Below are positions 8,117 to 15,716 of a stretch of DNA of 64,000 bases, in pieces; position 1 is the first letter of the stretch; every line of letters starts with the position of its first letter. The stretch is from Paramixta manurensis. GTDB lineage: Bacteria; Pseudomonadota; Gammaproteobacteria; Enterobacterales; Enterobacteriaceae. The stretch lies in NCBI RefSeq assembly GCF_013285385.1, contig NZ_CP054212.1:744001-808000 (forward strand). Reading direction: 5' to 3'. The translations under genes were made by a program, and so were the position numbers. The notes below the pieces were generated by a model, which ran no database searches, was not told where the DNA came from, and was given only the letters and a program-made list of their open reading frames with translations.

Positions 8117-10588
8117 ATGTTTTCACGCATCACAGCACAGCTTCCGGTCGACGGGCTGCTTTTCTGGAAACTGGAGGGCACCGAGTCGCTCTCGGCCCCG
8201 TACGCCCTGACGGTTACCCTGCTGGGCAGCGACGCGCGCATTGAGCGTAAGGCGCTGCTCGGCCAGCCGGTCACCCTGACCATCCCCACGCAGTCGCTGC
8301 TCAGCGAACGCTACCTTAACGGCAAAATCACCCGCGTGGCGGTCAGCAGCCGTGAGCTCTCCGGCACGCGCTACGCGGTGTACGAGCTGACGGTGGAGCC
8401 GGACGTGTGGCCGATGCTGCGCGACCGCAACCTGCGCATCTTCCAGGGCCAGACGGTGCCGCAAATCATCAAAACGCTGCTCGGGGAGTATAACGTCACG
8501 GTGGAGGACCGGCTGACCGGGCAGTACCGCCTGTGGGAGTACTGCGTGCAGTACCAGGAGAGCAGCTTCGCGTTTATCAGCCGGCTGATGGAGCTGGAGG
8601 GGATTTACTACTTCTTCCGCCATGAGCAGGAGCGTAACGTGATGGTGCTGGCGGATTCGGCGCAGCAGCACCGTCCGTTTGCCGGTTACGAAAGCATTCC
8701 TTACCACGTGACGCCGTCGGGCGGAACGACGGATGAGGAGGGCATCGGGCGGTGGTCGCCGGAGGACCGGGTGACGCCGGGGATTTACAGCCTCGACGAC
8801 TATGACTTCCGCAAGCCGAACGCGTGGATGCTGCAGGCGCGGCAGAACCCGGCGTCGCCACAGCCGGGGCAGATAGACGTGTACGACTGGCCGGGGCGTT
8901 TCACCGAGCACGGTCACGGCGAGTTTTACGCGCGGATACGGCAGGAGCAGTGGCAGGCGGAGCATCAGCAAATCAGCGGCGTGGGCACCGCCATGGGCCT
9001 GGCGCCGGGGCACACCTTCACGCTGGTGAACGCGCCGTACCCGGGCGACAACGGCGAGTACCTGATAACCTCGGCGACCTACGGGTTTGAGGAGAACCGC
9101 TACGCCAGCGGCGGGGAGGGGACGACGGCGCACGAAACGACGTTTACGGTTATCCCGTCGGAGGTGACCTTCCGGGCGGCGGCGGCGACGCCGTGGCCGA
9201 AGACGCACGGCCCGCAGACGGCGAAGGTGGTGGGGCCGCAGGGGGAATCCATCTGGACGGACAAATACGGTCGCATCAAGGTGAAGTTTCACTGGGACCG
9301 TCTGGCGAAGGGTGACGACACCAGTTCGTGCTGGGTGCGGGTGTCAAGCGCGTGGGCGGGCCAGGGTTTCGGCGGGGTGCAGATACCGCGGGTGAACGAT
9401 GAGGTGGTGATAGACTTCATCAACGGCGACCCGGACCGTCCGCTGGTGACGGGGCGGGTGTACAACGAGGCGAGCATGCCGCCGTGGTCGCTGCCGGCGG
9501 CGGCGACGCAGATGGGTTTTCTGAGCCGGTCGAAGGACGGAACGCCGGAGAACGCCAACGCGCTGCGCTTTGAGGACAGGAAGGGGGCGGAGCAGGTGTG
9601 GGTGCAGGCGGAGCGGAACCTGGACACGCAGGTGAAGCACGACGCCAGCCGCAGCATCGGGAACAACCACACGCACTTTGTCGGCGCGAATGAAGAGCAG
9701 CGGGTGGTGGCAAATCAGATGCAGGCGGTGAAGGGCGGTCGCGAAATTCTGACCGGTCGGGGCAAGCTGGACGCGGCGGTGGAGGAGTACGTGCTGGCGT
9801 CGGGCACCACGCTGCGGCTGGTGTGCGGCAGGAGCGCGATAGAGCTGCAGGCGGGCGGTCAGATAAACCTGGTGGGGACCGGCTTTAACCTGTTTGTGGA
9901 GGGGGACGGGCATATCACCACCAGCGGCGGCAGGCTGCACCTGAACACGGCGGGGGCGAAGCCGGGGACCGGGGCGCCGGGCGACGGTCATAAAGGGGAT
10001 ATTCAGGCGGCGGTGGCGTCAAAGTTTACCCCGGAGAAGGCGGGGAAAGCGGTAGCGGCTCCTGCGCCGGCGGCAGCGCCTGCTCCGCAGAAAGCACAAG
10101 CGGCGTCCGTCGGTAATCTCCAGGCTGGAGAACGGAAGCGACCAAAACACGTGCAAAAGTTTATTGATGATAACCTTGAAGCTGCTAAAAAAACTCAAGC
10201 GGATTGGGGAGTGCCTGTATCTGTTACCTTGGCACAATCAGCGCAGGAAACAGGCTGGGGTAAACATGTTAAAAATAATGCTTGGTTTGGTATTAAAGGT
10301 AAATCCCCAATGGGAAATAGTAGTGCGTTTAAAACATCAGAAGTTATTGATGGGAAGAGAATATCAATAACTGATAACTTTCGAGCATATAAGGATTATG
10401 CTGAATCGGCAGATGATTATGGGCGATTTTTAAATGGTAATCCACGTTATAAAGCAGCCTTTGATCATCTTACTGAACCCAATAGATTTGTCGATGAAGT
10501 AGCTAAAGCCGGGTATGCTACCGATCCTAATTATGCTAGAAGTCTTAAAGGTATAATTAGCTCACAACATTTAACAGATTTTGATTGA
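8117..10588 (+). CDS. vgrG: Evolved VgrG spike with C-terminal glucosaminidase effector domain
   Basis: 823 aa. Residues 1 to about 500 are the gp27/gp5-like VgrG core, for example LWEYCVQYQESSFAFISRLM and KYGRIKVKFHWDR. A DUF2345-like beta-prism follows to about 640, then an Ala/Pro linker. The domain from about 675 to 823 is a FlgJ/GH73-type glucosaminidase with LAQSAQETGWGKH (candidate catalytic Glu 711), NAWFGIKG and GYATDPNYARSL. It is predicted to cut periplasmic peptidoglycan of target cells. Base composition drops sharply at the domain border (about 10130): the core is very GC-rich and the tip AT-rich. This indicates that the tip was exchanged by recombination. The downstream signal-peptide gene at 10601 is the natural immunity candidate. 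Confidence 0.95.
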   Translation: MFSRITAQLPVDGLLFWKLEGTESLSAPYALTVTLLGSDARIERKALLGQPVTLTIPTQSLLSERYLNGKITRVAVSSRELSGTRYAVYELTVEPDVWPMLRDRNLRIFQGQTVPQIIKTLLGEYNVTVEDRLTGQYRLWEYCVQYQESSFAFISRLMELEGIYYFFRHEQERNVMVLADSAQQHRPFAGYESIPYHVTPSGGTTDEEGIGRWSPEDRVTPGIYSLDDYDFRKPNAWMLQARQNPASPQPGQIDVYDWPGRFTEHGHGEFYARIRQEQWQAEHQQISGVGTAMGLAPGHTFTLVNAPYPGDNGEYLITSATYGFEENRYASGGEGTTAHETTFTVIPSEVTFRAAAATPWPKTHGPQTAKVVGPQGESIWTDKYGRIKVKFHWDRLAKGDDTSSCWVRVSSAWAGQGFGGVQIPRVNDEVVIDFINGDPDRPLVTGRVYNEASMPPWSLPAAATQMGFLSRSKDGTPENANALRFEDRKGAEQVWVQAERNLDTQVKHDASRSIGNNHTHFVGANEEQRVVANQMQAVKGGREILTGRGKLDAAVEEYVLASGTTLRLVCGRSAIELQAGGQINLVGTGFNLFVEGDGHITTSGGRLHLNTAGAKPGTGAPGDGHKGDIQAAVASKFTPEKAGKAVAAPAPAAAPAPQKAQAASVGNLQAGERKRPKHVQKFIDDNLEAAKKTQADWGVPVSVTLAQSAQETGWGKHVKNNAWFGIKGKSPMGNSSAFKTSEVIDGKRISITDNFRAYKDYAESADDYGRFLNGNPRYKAAFDHLTEPNRFVDEVAKAGYATDPNYARSLKGIISSQHLTDFD

Positions 10589-10600
10589 TGGAGGCAGTTG

Positions 10601-10984
10601 ATGTCAAAAAGAATTTTTTTTGGTTTTTTCTTCGTGATGCTATATTTATTTAATACACCCACCTATAGTGACACTGGAAAAAATTCTGTACTATCGTCAA
10701 ATCAGCAAAGCCGGGAAGATGCTGTGGTGCTGGCAGTACACCAGGCAATTCGCGATAACAAACTCACCACCTTGCGAGATCACTGTCTGGCTTATGATTA
10801 TGATGATGTTTCTGATATGGAATTTTACTTTGTCGATGTACGAGAGGATAAGCGGTATGCTATTTGTGGCGGCGATCCTGATGTCTCAGTTCATTTATTC
10901 AGATTTAAAGTTTCCAGAAATGATTATACATTATTTACCGATGCCGGTTCGGTGGACGGAACTTTCCATGCAATTGATAAGTAA
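10601..10984 (+). CDS. Putative periplasmic immunity protein for the VgrG glucosaminidase tip
   Basis: 127 aa. ATG 10601 is preferred to the in-frame TTG at 10598 because a GGAGG box (10590-10594) is well spaced from it. An N-terminal signal peptide (SKRIFFGFFFVMLYLF) points to the periplasm, where the vgrG tip would act. Two cysteines (HCLAYDY and AICGGD) could form a disulfide. I do not recognise the family. The gene starts 12 bases after vgrG and shares the low-GC composition of the vgrG tip, so immunity is inferred from position and export. A second, 5'-truncated copy with about 84% residue identity lies at 14713-14996. Confidence 0.7.
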   Translation: MSKRIFFGFFFVMLYLFNTPTYSDTGKNSVLSSNQQSREDAVVLAVHQAIRDNKLTTLRDHCLAYDYDDVSDMEFYFVDVREDKRYAICGGDPDVSVHLFRFKVSRNDYTLFTDAGSVDGTFHAIDK

Positions 10985-11100
10985 TACCTGGCAGGGACTT
11001 TGACGAGTTGAAAGATATGATGTGAAAGTTTTCTTTTAACTTTTTTAGTAGGACAGATTTCGATTGTTTTATTCAATGTGAGTGATAAGGGAAATACATT

Positions 11101-11235
11101 TTATACCCTAAATAATTCGAGTTACAGGAAGGCAGTAAGAGAAAGAGTCCTGATAAGCTTATTGAGGTCATGTAATTCGGGTGAGTAACTGCGGCTAATA
11201 CACCTGCAGCTTGAAGAATGGTAGGTTTAGATATG
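11101..11235. repeat. Enterobacterial intergenic repeat unit (about 130 bp)
   Basis: The segment begins TATACCCTAAATAATTCGAG, continues with a caggaaggc block and a ttcgggtgagtaactgcggc block, and closes with ctgcagcttgaagaatggtaggt. I recognise this block order from a dispersed intergenic repeat common in Serratia, Yersinia and Erwinia-like genomes. This copy is diverged. With the repeat, the 369 bases between 10985 and 11353 hold only the decayed starts of two genes: a remnant resembling the 15029 gene start at about 11020 and the Imm74-like remnant at 11277. Confidence 0.5.
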
Positions 11236-11276
11236 CATGAATAGGATTTTAATAACCCATTGACTATAAAGGCATG

Positions 11277-11379
11277 ATGAAATCATAATTACTAATGCCA
11301 GTTCTTATGTTGTTTTGGATAAAAATGGTTGAAAAATAGAGGTCAATGAAGAAATGATTGTTAGAGAGGTCATTGCAGA
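11277..11379 (+). pseudogene. Decayed 5' end of an Imm74-like immunity gene
   Basis: This stretch matches the first 34 codons of the intact gene at 24247. It has a 5-nt insertion just after ATG-AAA (frameshift) and an in-frame TGA at 11330-11332. Read without these, it gives ITNASSYVVLDKNG, stop, KIEVNEEMIVREVIAE, against ITGTRSYIVLDENG and KIKVKGEMIVGGFIAD. The match ends at about 11379, where the reading frame passes into Tsi6-type sequence. It is therefore a recombination scar joining two immunity genes. Its internal ATG at 11354 now serves as the apparent start of the next gene. Confidence 0.7.
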
Positions 11380-11719
11380 GGGAAATTATACCGCAATTGA
11401 CTATGTTAATGATGCTATCGATGTGCTTCAGAGTCGCCTGGTAAAAAAACCTACCTTTGCATTATATATAATGGCATTCGAACAAGTAAAGTGCGTTAAA
11501 AATATCTTATTGGAAGTTGAAAAGGATAAGTCCAAACTTCATACCATGAATCTTGGTGTTTTAGCATCAAAAGAATTTGACACCACCGATCCTGAACTTG
11601 CACAGAGCTTATCAAATGTTAATTACATAGCATCGCAAGTGGGACAAGGGCTGAAAGTTATCCTTCCTCATCAGATAGATCCTGAATATAAAAAGAGAAA
11701 GAAGAGATGTAGTAAATAA
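11354..11719 (+). CDS. Tsi6-family immunity protein (chimeric N terminus)
   Basis: 121 aa. The body, with NYTAIDYVNDAIDVLQSRL, KSKLHTMNLGVLASKEFD and GQGLKVILP, has the pattern I recall for Tsi6. Tsi6 is the Pseudomonas immunity protein that neutralises the NAD(P)-hydrolysing T6SS effector Tse6. The first about 9 residues come from the Imm74-like remnant, so the native Tsi6 start is lost and expression depends on the ATG at 11354. No Tse6-like toxin is adjacent, so it looks like an orphan immunity gene. A second, shorter remnant of the same family is split by the IS at 26268-27504; the two share the C-terminal pattern HQ-PEY-KKR and the bases after the stop. Confidence 0.65.
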   Translation: MIVREVIAEGNYTAIDYVNDAIDVLQSRLVKKPTFALYIMAFEQVKCVKNILLEVEKDKSKLHTMNLGVLASKEFDTTDPELAQSLSNVNYIASQVGQGLKVILPHQIDPEYKKRKKRCSK

Positions 11720-11731
11720 TGCTTTTCAGCT

Positions 11732-12058
11732 TTGAAAATAAAAAGATCGTCATTAACATCGAAAGATTCCTTTTTGGATAGTGCATCAAGTGATGAAGGT
11801 GCTGCTACGTTGAATAATATTAAAGTACAGAGAGAGATTTTGAAAAATGGAGGTGCAGACATTGGGACTGCAGGTAACCCAGCGAATCAACCTTCCTATA
11901 ACAGAATTTTTAATGCACTAGAATATGAGAAAATTAGTGAGGTTCAGGCACGGTCAAAAATAGGGAGAATCTTTGGGAAGGGGGAATTAACCTCTAATAC
12001 AGGACAGTACTATGAAGATTATTATAGCGGATGGTATGATAAGCACTATGCGAAATAG
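11732..12058 (+). pseudogene. Orphan C-terminal toxin tail (unidentified)
   Basis: Open frame of 108 codons from a TTG with no convincing ribosome binding site. The part from about 11790 on (LKNGGADIGTAGNPANQ, QARSKIGRIFGKGEL, YYEDYYSGWYDKHY) is protein-like and AT-rich. It overlaps the start of a signal-peptide gene by 11 bases, the usual geometry of a toxin 3' end and its immunity gene. I infer the displaced tail of an effector tip whose upstream carrier is lost. It is in the same frame as the Tsi6 gene, with only a TAA and four codons between them, but the homology around 27542 suggests the junction is secondary. The family is not recognised. Confidence 0.4.
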
Positions 12059-12545
12059 TTTTTTATTATTTTGTTGTTTTTTCTTTACAGGCTATGCTGA
12101 GGGGGATCGCATGAAAGGCTTTAATATATGGTCGTTTATTGAGGGAATGCAAACCAGAGCCACTGAGCTGGATGGTGATAGTATCAAAAAGCTTCCCTTT
12201 CCTATCTTTTTAGATCATGAAAATAAATATACCGCCTTCTATAAAGGAAAGGATTTTAAACTAGACGATGGAAATAATATATCTTCAATAGATATTCGGC
12301 TGTCTAAAGAGAAAAGTGAAACACCAGCTTTTATTGCATTTGAAATATCGGGTGAGTGTATTACTCTCGATGAACTAAAAAAGAAGTATAAGCCATTAGA
12401 GCTTAGTTCCTATCCCAGCGGGAATTCAAATGATGAGGTTACTGCTTACACTTACCATAAAAATGAAAAACAAACGCTCTCGTTTGGATTTAAGCAAACT
12501 GATCCTTCGTGTCTGCATACAGTGGTGATTGATAGTGACGAGTAA
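12048..12545 (+). CDS. Putative exported immunity protein
   Basis: 165 aa from ATG 12048 (MRNSFLLFCCFFFTGYAEG), which places a signal peptide at the N terminus. In-frame ATGs at 12036 and 12012 are alternatives. The mature part has two or three cysteines (SGECITLDELKK, DPSCLHT) and no motif I recognise. It overlaps the preceding toxin-tail frame by 11 bases, which suggests it is the immunity partner of that lost effector. Export implies a periplasmic toxin target. Confidence 0.6.
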   Translation: MRNSFLLFCCFFFTGYAEGDRMKGFNIWSFIEGMQTRATELDGDSIKKLPFPIFLDHENKYTAFYKGKDFKLDDGNNISSIDIRLSKEKSETPAFIAFEISGECITLDELKKKYKPLELSSYPSGNSNDEVTAYTYHKNEKQTLSFGFKQTDPSCLHTVVIDSDE

Positions 12546-12587
12546 GACTGCGTTTTTATTTATATTAAGGTGTAAAGGCTGGTATGA

Positions 12588-12941
12588 ATGAGAATATTTG
12601 TAGTATTAACGACTTTTTTATTGGTTTCTTTTAATTGCTTTTCGCAAACTCAGTGTGAAGAAAAAGATAATCTTGCGCAGCAAAAAGGAGTCCGCTTCGA
12701 TAGTTATAATAATGGCTTCAGTGTCACTGGTCATGGACGGCTCTACTTTTACTCAGCACCTGATGTTGCATGCAAAAATAAAGATACATTTATTGTGCCT
12801 GGAGACGTGGTTAACGCGTATCTTGATTTTAATGGCTATTATTCTGTTATGTATTTCAGGGGGGATGGTAGTCAGGTTGAGGGATGGGTTAAGAGCAGCA
12901 GGTTAAAAGAGAATGGTACCGGAAATGGTCCAAAGCAGTAA
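12588..12941 (+). CDS. Exported SH3-like protein, putative immunity protein
   Basis: 117 aa with a clear signal peptide (RIFVVLTTFLLVSFNCFSQ). The mature part looks like a small bacterial SH3-like barrel: GRLYFYSAPDVACK, FIVPGDVVNAY and a YSVMYFRGDGSQVEGWVKS segment with the G-W-V-K-S ending typical of SH3_3 repeats. SH3-like periplasmic proteins occur as partners or inhibitors of peptidoglycan enzymes, which would suit a T6SS cell-wall effector. The role here is inferred from export and position between other immunity candidates. Confidence 0.6.
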   Translation: MRIFVVLTTFLLVSFNCFSQTQCEEKDNLAQQKGVRFDSYNNGFSVTGHGRLYFYSAPDVACKNKDTFIVPGDVVNAYLDFNGYYSVMYFRGDGSQVEGWVKSSRLKENGTGNGPKQ

Positions 12942-13117
12942 TTGTTATTTTTATTGAACGTGCAGATGAAGCCTTTTCTTTATTCCTTTTTTCTGGTGTT
13001 TAATGTATTAGTTAACGTAAATGAGCGACGATTTATTTTAATGCCTCTCTACTCTCCATGCCCGGTGTGAGAATCAGAGAATGGGATCTTTTTTTTTGTT
13101 GATGATTAACAATCGAT

Positions 13118-13891
13118 ATGACTAAATTTCTTATCAGGATGTTTGTTATTTATTTTTTTATGCTACCTTTTTCCTCTTGGGCTGCGGGGGAAGATACATT
13201 AGCAAAGTACAATTCTTTTGATACCGTCTCCGGACTATTAGAAAATAATCAATATAAAAAGCAGCTGCAAGCACTACTTGGCGCAGATTTCAGTACTTTT
13301 TATAATAATTTTGATGTAATCGCTGCCCCTCATGAGACTACCGGGAAAGGGTTATTTGTTGAAGGGTGGCTGCAAGACCTACGGTTGGAAAATGCTTCTG
13401 CGATGGTGATTCAGCCTGACGGTAAACTTTATACTGCGTGGGTTGTGCCTGGAAATGAAAAAATTGAATACCGAACCAATGATAGTCAATCAAAAGGGAT
13501 TCAGTCTGACCTTTTAGCATGGTCAAAACGGTTTACGAATTTGACTTTTAATGAAAAAACGTATCCTGCAGGGTTTATAGATAAAGAACCCAAAACTCGC
13601 CATCTTGATACGGCAAAATTTAATGTTAAGGTGACGCTGCAGTGTAATGTTGATAATAAAGTGTGCGATCGGGCTGTGTATGAAGGAACACGAAAGTCAG
13701 ATGGTGCAAAGCTAATATTGAAGGGTAAGGTTATTCGTGCGACCTGTGATGAAGTCATTTGCCCGATAAATTCTTATGAGTTTAAAAATAAAAATACAAC
13801 CTATATGCTGGAAACGGTATCACCCGCACTGGTGGTTATTGTAAACAATAAAATGGTACTTAACGAAAAAGGCTCCTGGTCAGATAACTAA
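13118..13891 (+). CDS. Exported protein of unknown family, putative immunity protein
   Basis: 257 aa with a signal peptide (FLIRMFVIYFFMLPFSSWA) and a mature periplasmic domain. Two regions are visible: about 25-150 (FDVIAAPHETTGKGLFVEGW, YTAWVVPGNEKIEYRTND) and about 165-257 with three or four cysteines (LQCNVDNKVCDR, RATCDEVICPINSY) that may form disulfides. I do not recognise the family. Similar mid-sized periplasmic proteins commonly accompany cell-wall-targeting T6SS effectors. The 176 bases before it contain no gene that I can support. Confidence 0.55.
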   Translation: MTKFLIRMFVIYFFMLPFSSWAAGEDTLAKYNSFDTVSGLLENNQYKKQLQALLGADFSTFYNNFDVIAAPHETTGKGLFVEGWLQDLRLENASAMVIQPDGKLYTAWVVPGNEKIEYRTNDSQSKGIQSDLLAWSKRFTNLTFNEKTYPAGFIDKEPKTRHLDTAKFNVKVTLQCNVDNKVCDRAVYEGTRKSDGAKLILKGKVIRATCDEVICPINSYEFKNKNTTYMLETVSPALVVIVNNKMVLNEKGSWSDN

Positions 13892-14323
13892 ATTAAACAT
13901 CACTCAGGGGACTTTTTTTAAATTTTTTCAGAAAAAATGGTTTTCACATGATTAAAGTTTTATTTTTATCCTAATTAAATTTTTATTTTCCCACTTCTGC
14001 ATGGAATCAATAAGAACAGTGATGGTAAATAAAAAGTGAGATATGTTTTCTTTGTGAAGATATGAAAGGATAGGTGTAACAACCTGATCGGTAAGAATAA
14101 GCCGCGTGTGGCGATGGTGCCGAAGTCTACTTCTTCGAAGGAAGAGAACAGCAGTAGCAATTTTAACGTCTCTAATCGCATTGAATGATGCTCTCAAGTG
14201 ATGTTGAAATGATGATAATGAAAAAAATCCAAATATCTCCGCTATGTTTATTCTGGATGGCAGGACTAAAAAATTAGAATGAACAAGAGGATGTTGAATA
14301 TGAGTAAAAAAGGACGAGCCTTG
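13892..14323. other. AT-rich spacer with a short coding-like scar
   Basis: About 430 bases without a supported gene. At about 14080-14187 the + strand reads NLIGKNKPRVAMVPKSTSS and on to a TGA, with normal GC content and a Lys/Ser linker-like composition. This suggests the leftover 3' end of an effector gene. The rest is AT-rich and carries no hairpin or motif that I can name. Confidence 0.3.
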
Positions 14324-14770
14324 ATGGTGAAAAAGAACGTTTGTTATTTTTTACTTTTATTTGTAATGTCCTGTGTACAAGCAAAAGAAGTTTATCATTT
14401 CGAACCTGAAATAGTTACGGTTGTTGGAACGGTAACTTTGAAAAAATTTCCAGGTCCACCTAACTATGGAGAAGGGCCAGATGATAAGAAAGTAGATGTA
14501 CCTATTCTTTTGCTACCACAGGCTATTGATGTTGTCGCTCGTCCTGACGCTACGGATGATAACCCTGACAGCGAAACTGAGAAAAATGTAGGCGAGATGC
14601 AAATTATACTTCCCGATCAGCCTGTTAGGCTAAAGGGTTGCATTGCATTGACCGGAACATTGATGCATCAAGTGACTGCCGGGCACTATACGTCGGTGCT
14701 TATCGTAATGAAGTCAGCAAAACCAGGAAGACGCTGTGGTACTAGCAGTACACCAGGCCATTCGCGATAA
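14324..14770 (+). CDS. DUF4431-like exported protein, 3' end replaced by recombination
   Basis: 148 aa from ATG 14324, chosen over the ATG at 14279 because it follows an AGGACGAG box and puts the signal peptide (KKNVCYFLLLFVMSCVQA) at the N terminus. EIVTVVGTVTLKKFPGPPNY is the pattern I associate with DUF4431, small exported proteins often found beside T6SS genes. The natural reading ends near SVLIVMKS at about 14715. After that the frame runs out of phase into a partial copy of the 10601 immunity gene, giving a foreign tail of about 19 residues. It may still fold, since the join lies at or near the natural C terminus. Confidence 0.55.
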   Translation: MVKKNVCYFLLLFVMSCVQAKEVYHFEPEIVTVVGTVTLKKFPGPPNYGEGPDDKKVDVPILLLPQAIDVVARPDATDDNPDSETEKNVGEMQIILPDQPVRLKGCIALTGTLMHQVTAGHYTSVLIVMKSAKPGRRCGTSSTPGHSR

Positions 14771-14996
14771 CAAACTCACCACCTTGCGCGACCATTGTCT
14801 GGCTTATGATTATGATGATGTGTCTGATAAATTATTTTACCTTGTCGATGTACGAGAAAATAAGCGCTACGCTATTTGCGGTGGCGCGCCTGATGTCTCG
14901 GTTCATTTATTCAGGTTTAAAGTTTCCAAAAGGGATTATGCATTATCTACTGATGCCGGTTCGGTAGATGGAACTCTTCATACAGTTAAGCAGTAA
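14713..14996 (+). pseudogene. 5'-truncated duplicate of the vgrG-linked immunity gene
   Basis: From tcagcaaa at 14713 on, the sequence matches 10700-10984. The 85 comparable codons agree at about 71 positions by eye (VLAVHQAIRDNKLTTLRDHC is identical). The signal peptide and the first about 33 codons are missing, and the break is fused to the DUF4431-like gene in another frame. An internal GTG or ATG could start an 86-aa cytoplasmic product, but without export it would not protect the periplasm. The bases after the stop also match those after 10984, so the duplication extends to the start of the next gene. Confidence 0.75.
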
Positions 14997-15028
14997 TATC
15001 TGGCTGGGGCTTCGAAACGTTGAATAAT

Positions 15029-15568
15029 ATGAAATGTTTTATTTTATCACTGATGATGGGATTCACCCCGGTCATCGTTAGTGCCGCTACGCCTGCGCTT
15101 TCCGGGGATGATTTCAGCGTTAGTATTAATAAACATATTTTTGCTTTGGGTGAACAGTGGGATGAAAAATCGGGCACGCTTGCAGGTCAGGAAGTGAATA
15201 GCAACTTCATTGGTGAAATGCCCGTTGGTGAGAGTGTTTACAGATTTTATCAACATAATTATGCACACTTTTCATTATACAGCTCCAATCTCTATTGGGA
15301 TAAAGAGAAAAGAAGCATCGACGATTATATTCTTTCACAGATAACACTTCTGTCTGCAGACGTTAAGACCTTTAGAGATGTGGCTATCGGCTCATCTGCA
15401 GAATCGTTGATGCGTAAATATGGGCAAGGAAAAATTGATAAAAGTGATGGTGAGTATTGGATTGAATACGTACATCAAGATAAGCAGATTTCTTTTCAAA
15501 TAGAAAATGGACGGGTTGTCAGTATTATAATGATCATATTAATCGATGATGTTACGCCTTCTGAATAA
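15029..15568 (+). CDS. Exported protein, putative immunity protein
   Basis: 179 aa from ATG 15029, with a signal peptide (KCFILSLMMGFTPVIVSAA). The TTG at 15020 is a weaker alternative. The C-terminal half (VAIGSSAESLMRKYGQGKID, YWIEYVHQDKQISFQIENGR) has the G-x-S-x-x-x-L-x-x-x-Y-G pattern of BamE-like periplasmic folds, but I cannot name a family. It follows the truncated immunity copy at the same spacing that a lost homologue once had after the 10601 gene. This suggests an original two-gene immunity unit. The role is inferred from context. Confidence 0.55.
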   Translation: MKCFILSLMMGFTPVIVSAATPALSGDDFSVSINKHIFALGEQWDEKSGTLAGQEVNSNFIGEMPVGESVYRFYQHNYAHFSLYSSNLYWDKEKRSIDDYILSQITLLSADVKTFRDVAIGSSAESLMRKYGQGKIDKSDGEYWIEYVHQDKQISFQIENGRVVSIIMIILIDDVTPSE

Positions 15569-15716
15569 AGAATAAGTTGCACATGTAAAAATAGGCTTTA
15601 TTTCCTGCTGTTTATTCGAACAGGCTGGATTTCAAAATTTTAATTTACCGGCGAGCGAACAGATGTTTACCGCCGCCTGAATAACTTTCCCGACGACTTT
15701 TTATGACGAGCACACT

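Noticed and set aside
8123..9292. Long 389-codon open frame on the minus strand inside vgrG
   Set aside because: It is a shadow of the very GC-rich vgrG core, with an Arg/Leu/Val-biased composition, no ribosome binding site and no family resemblance.
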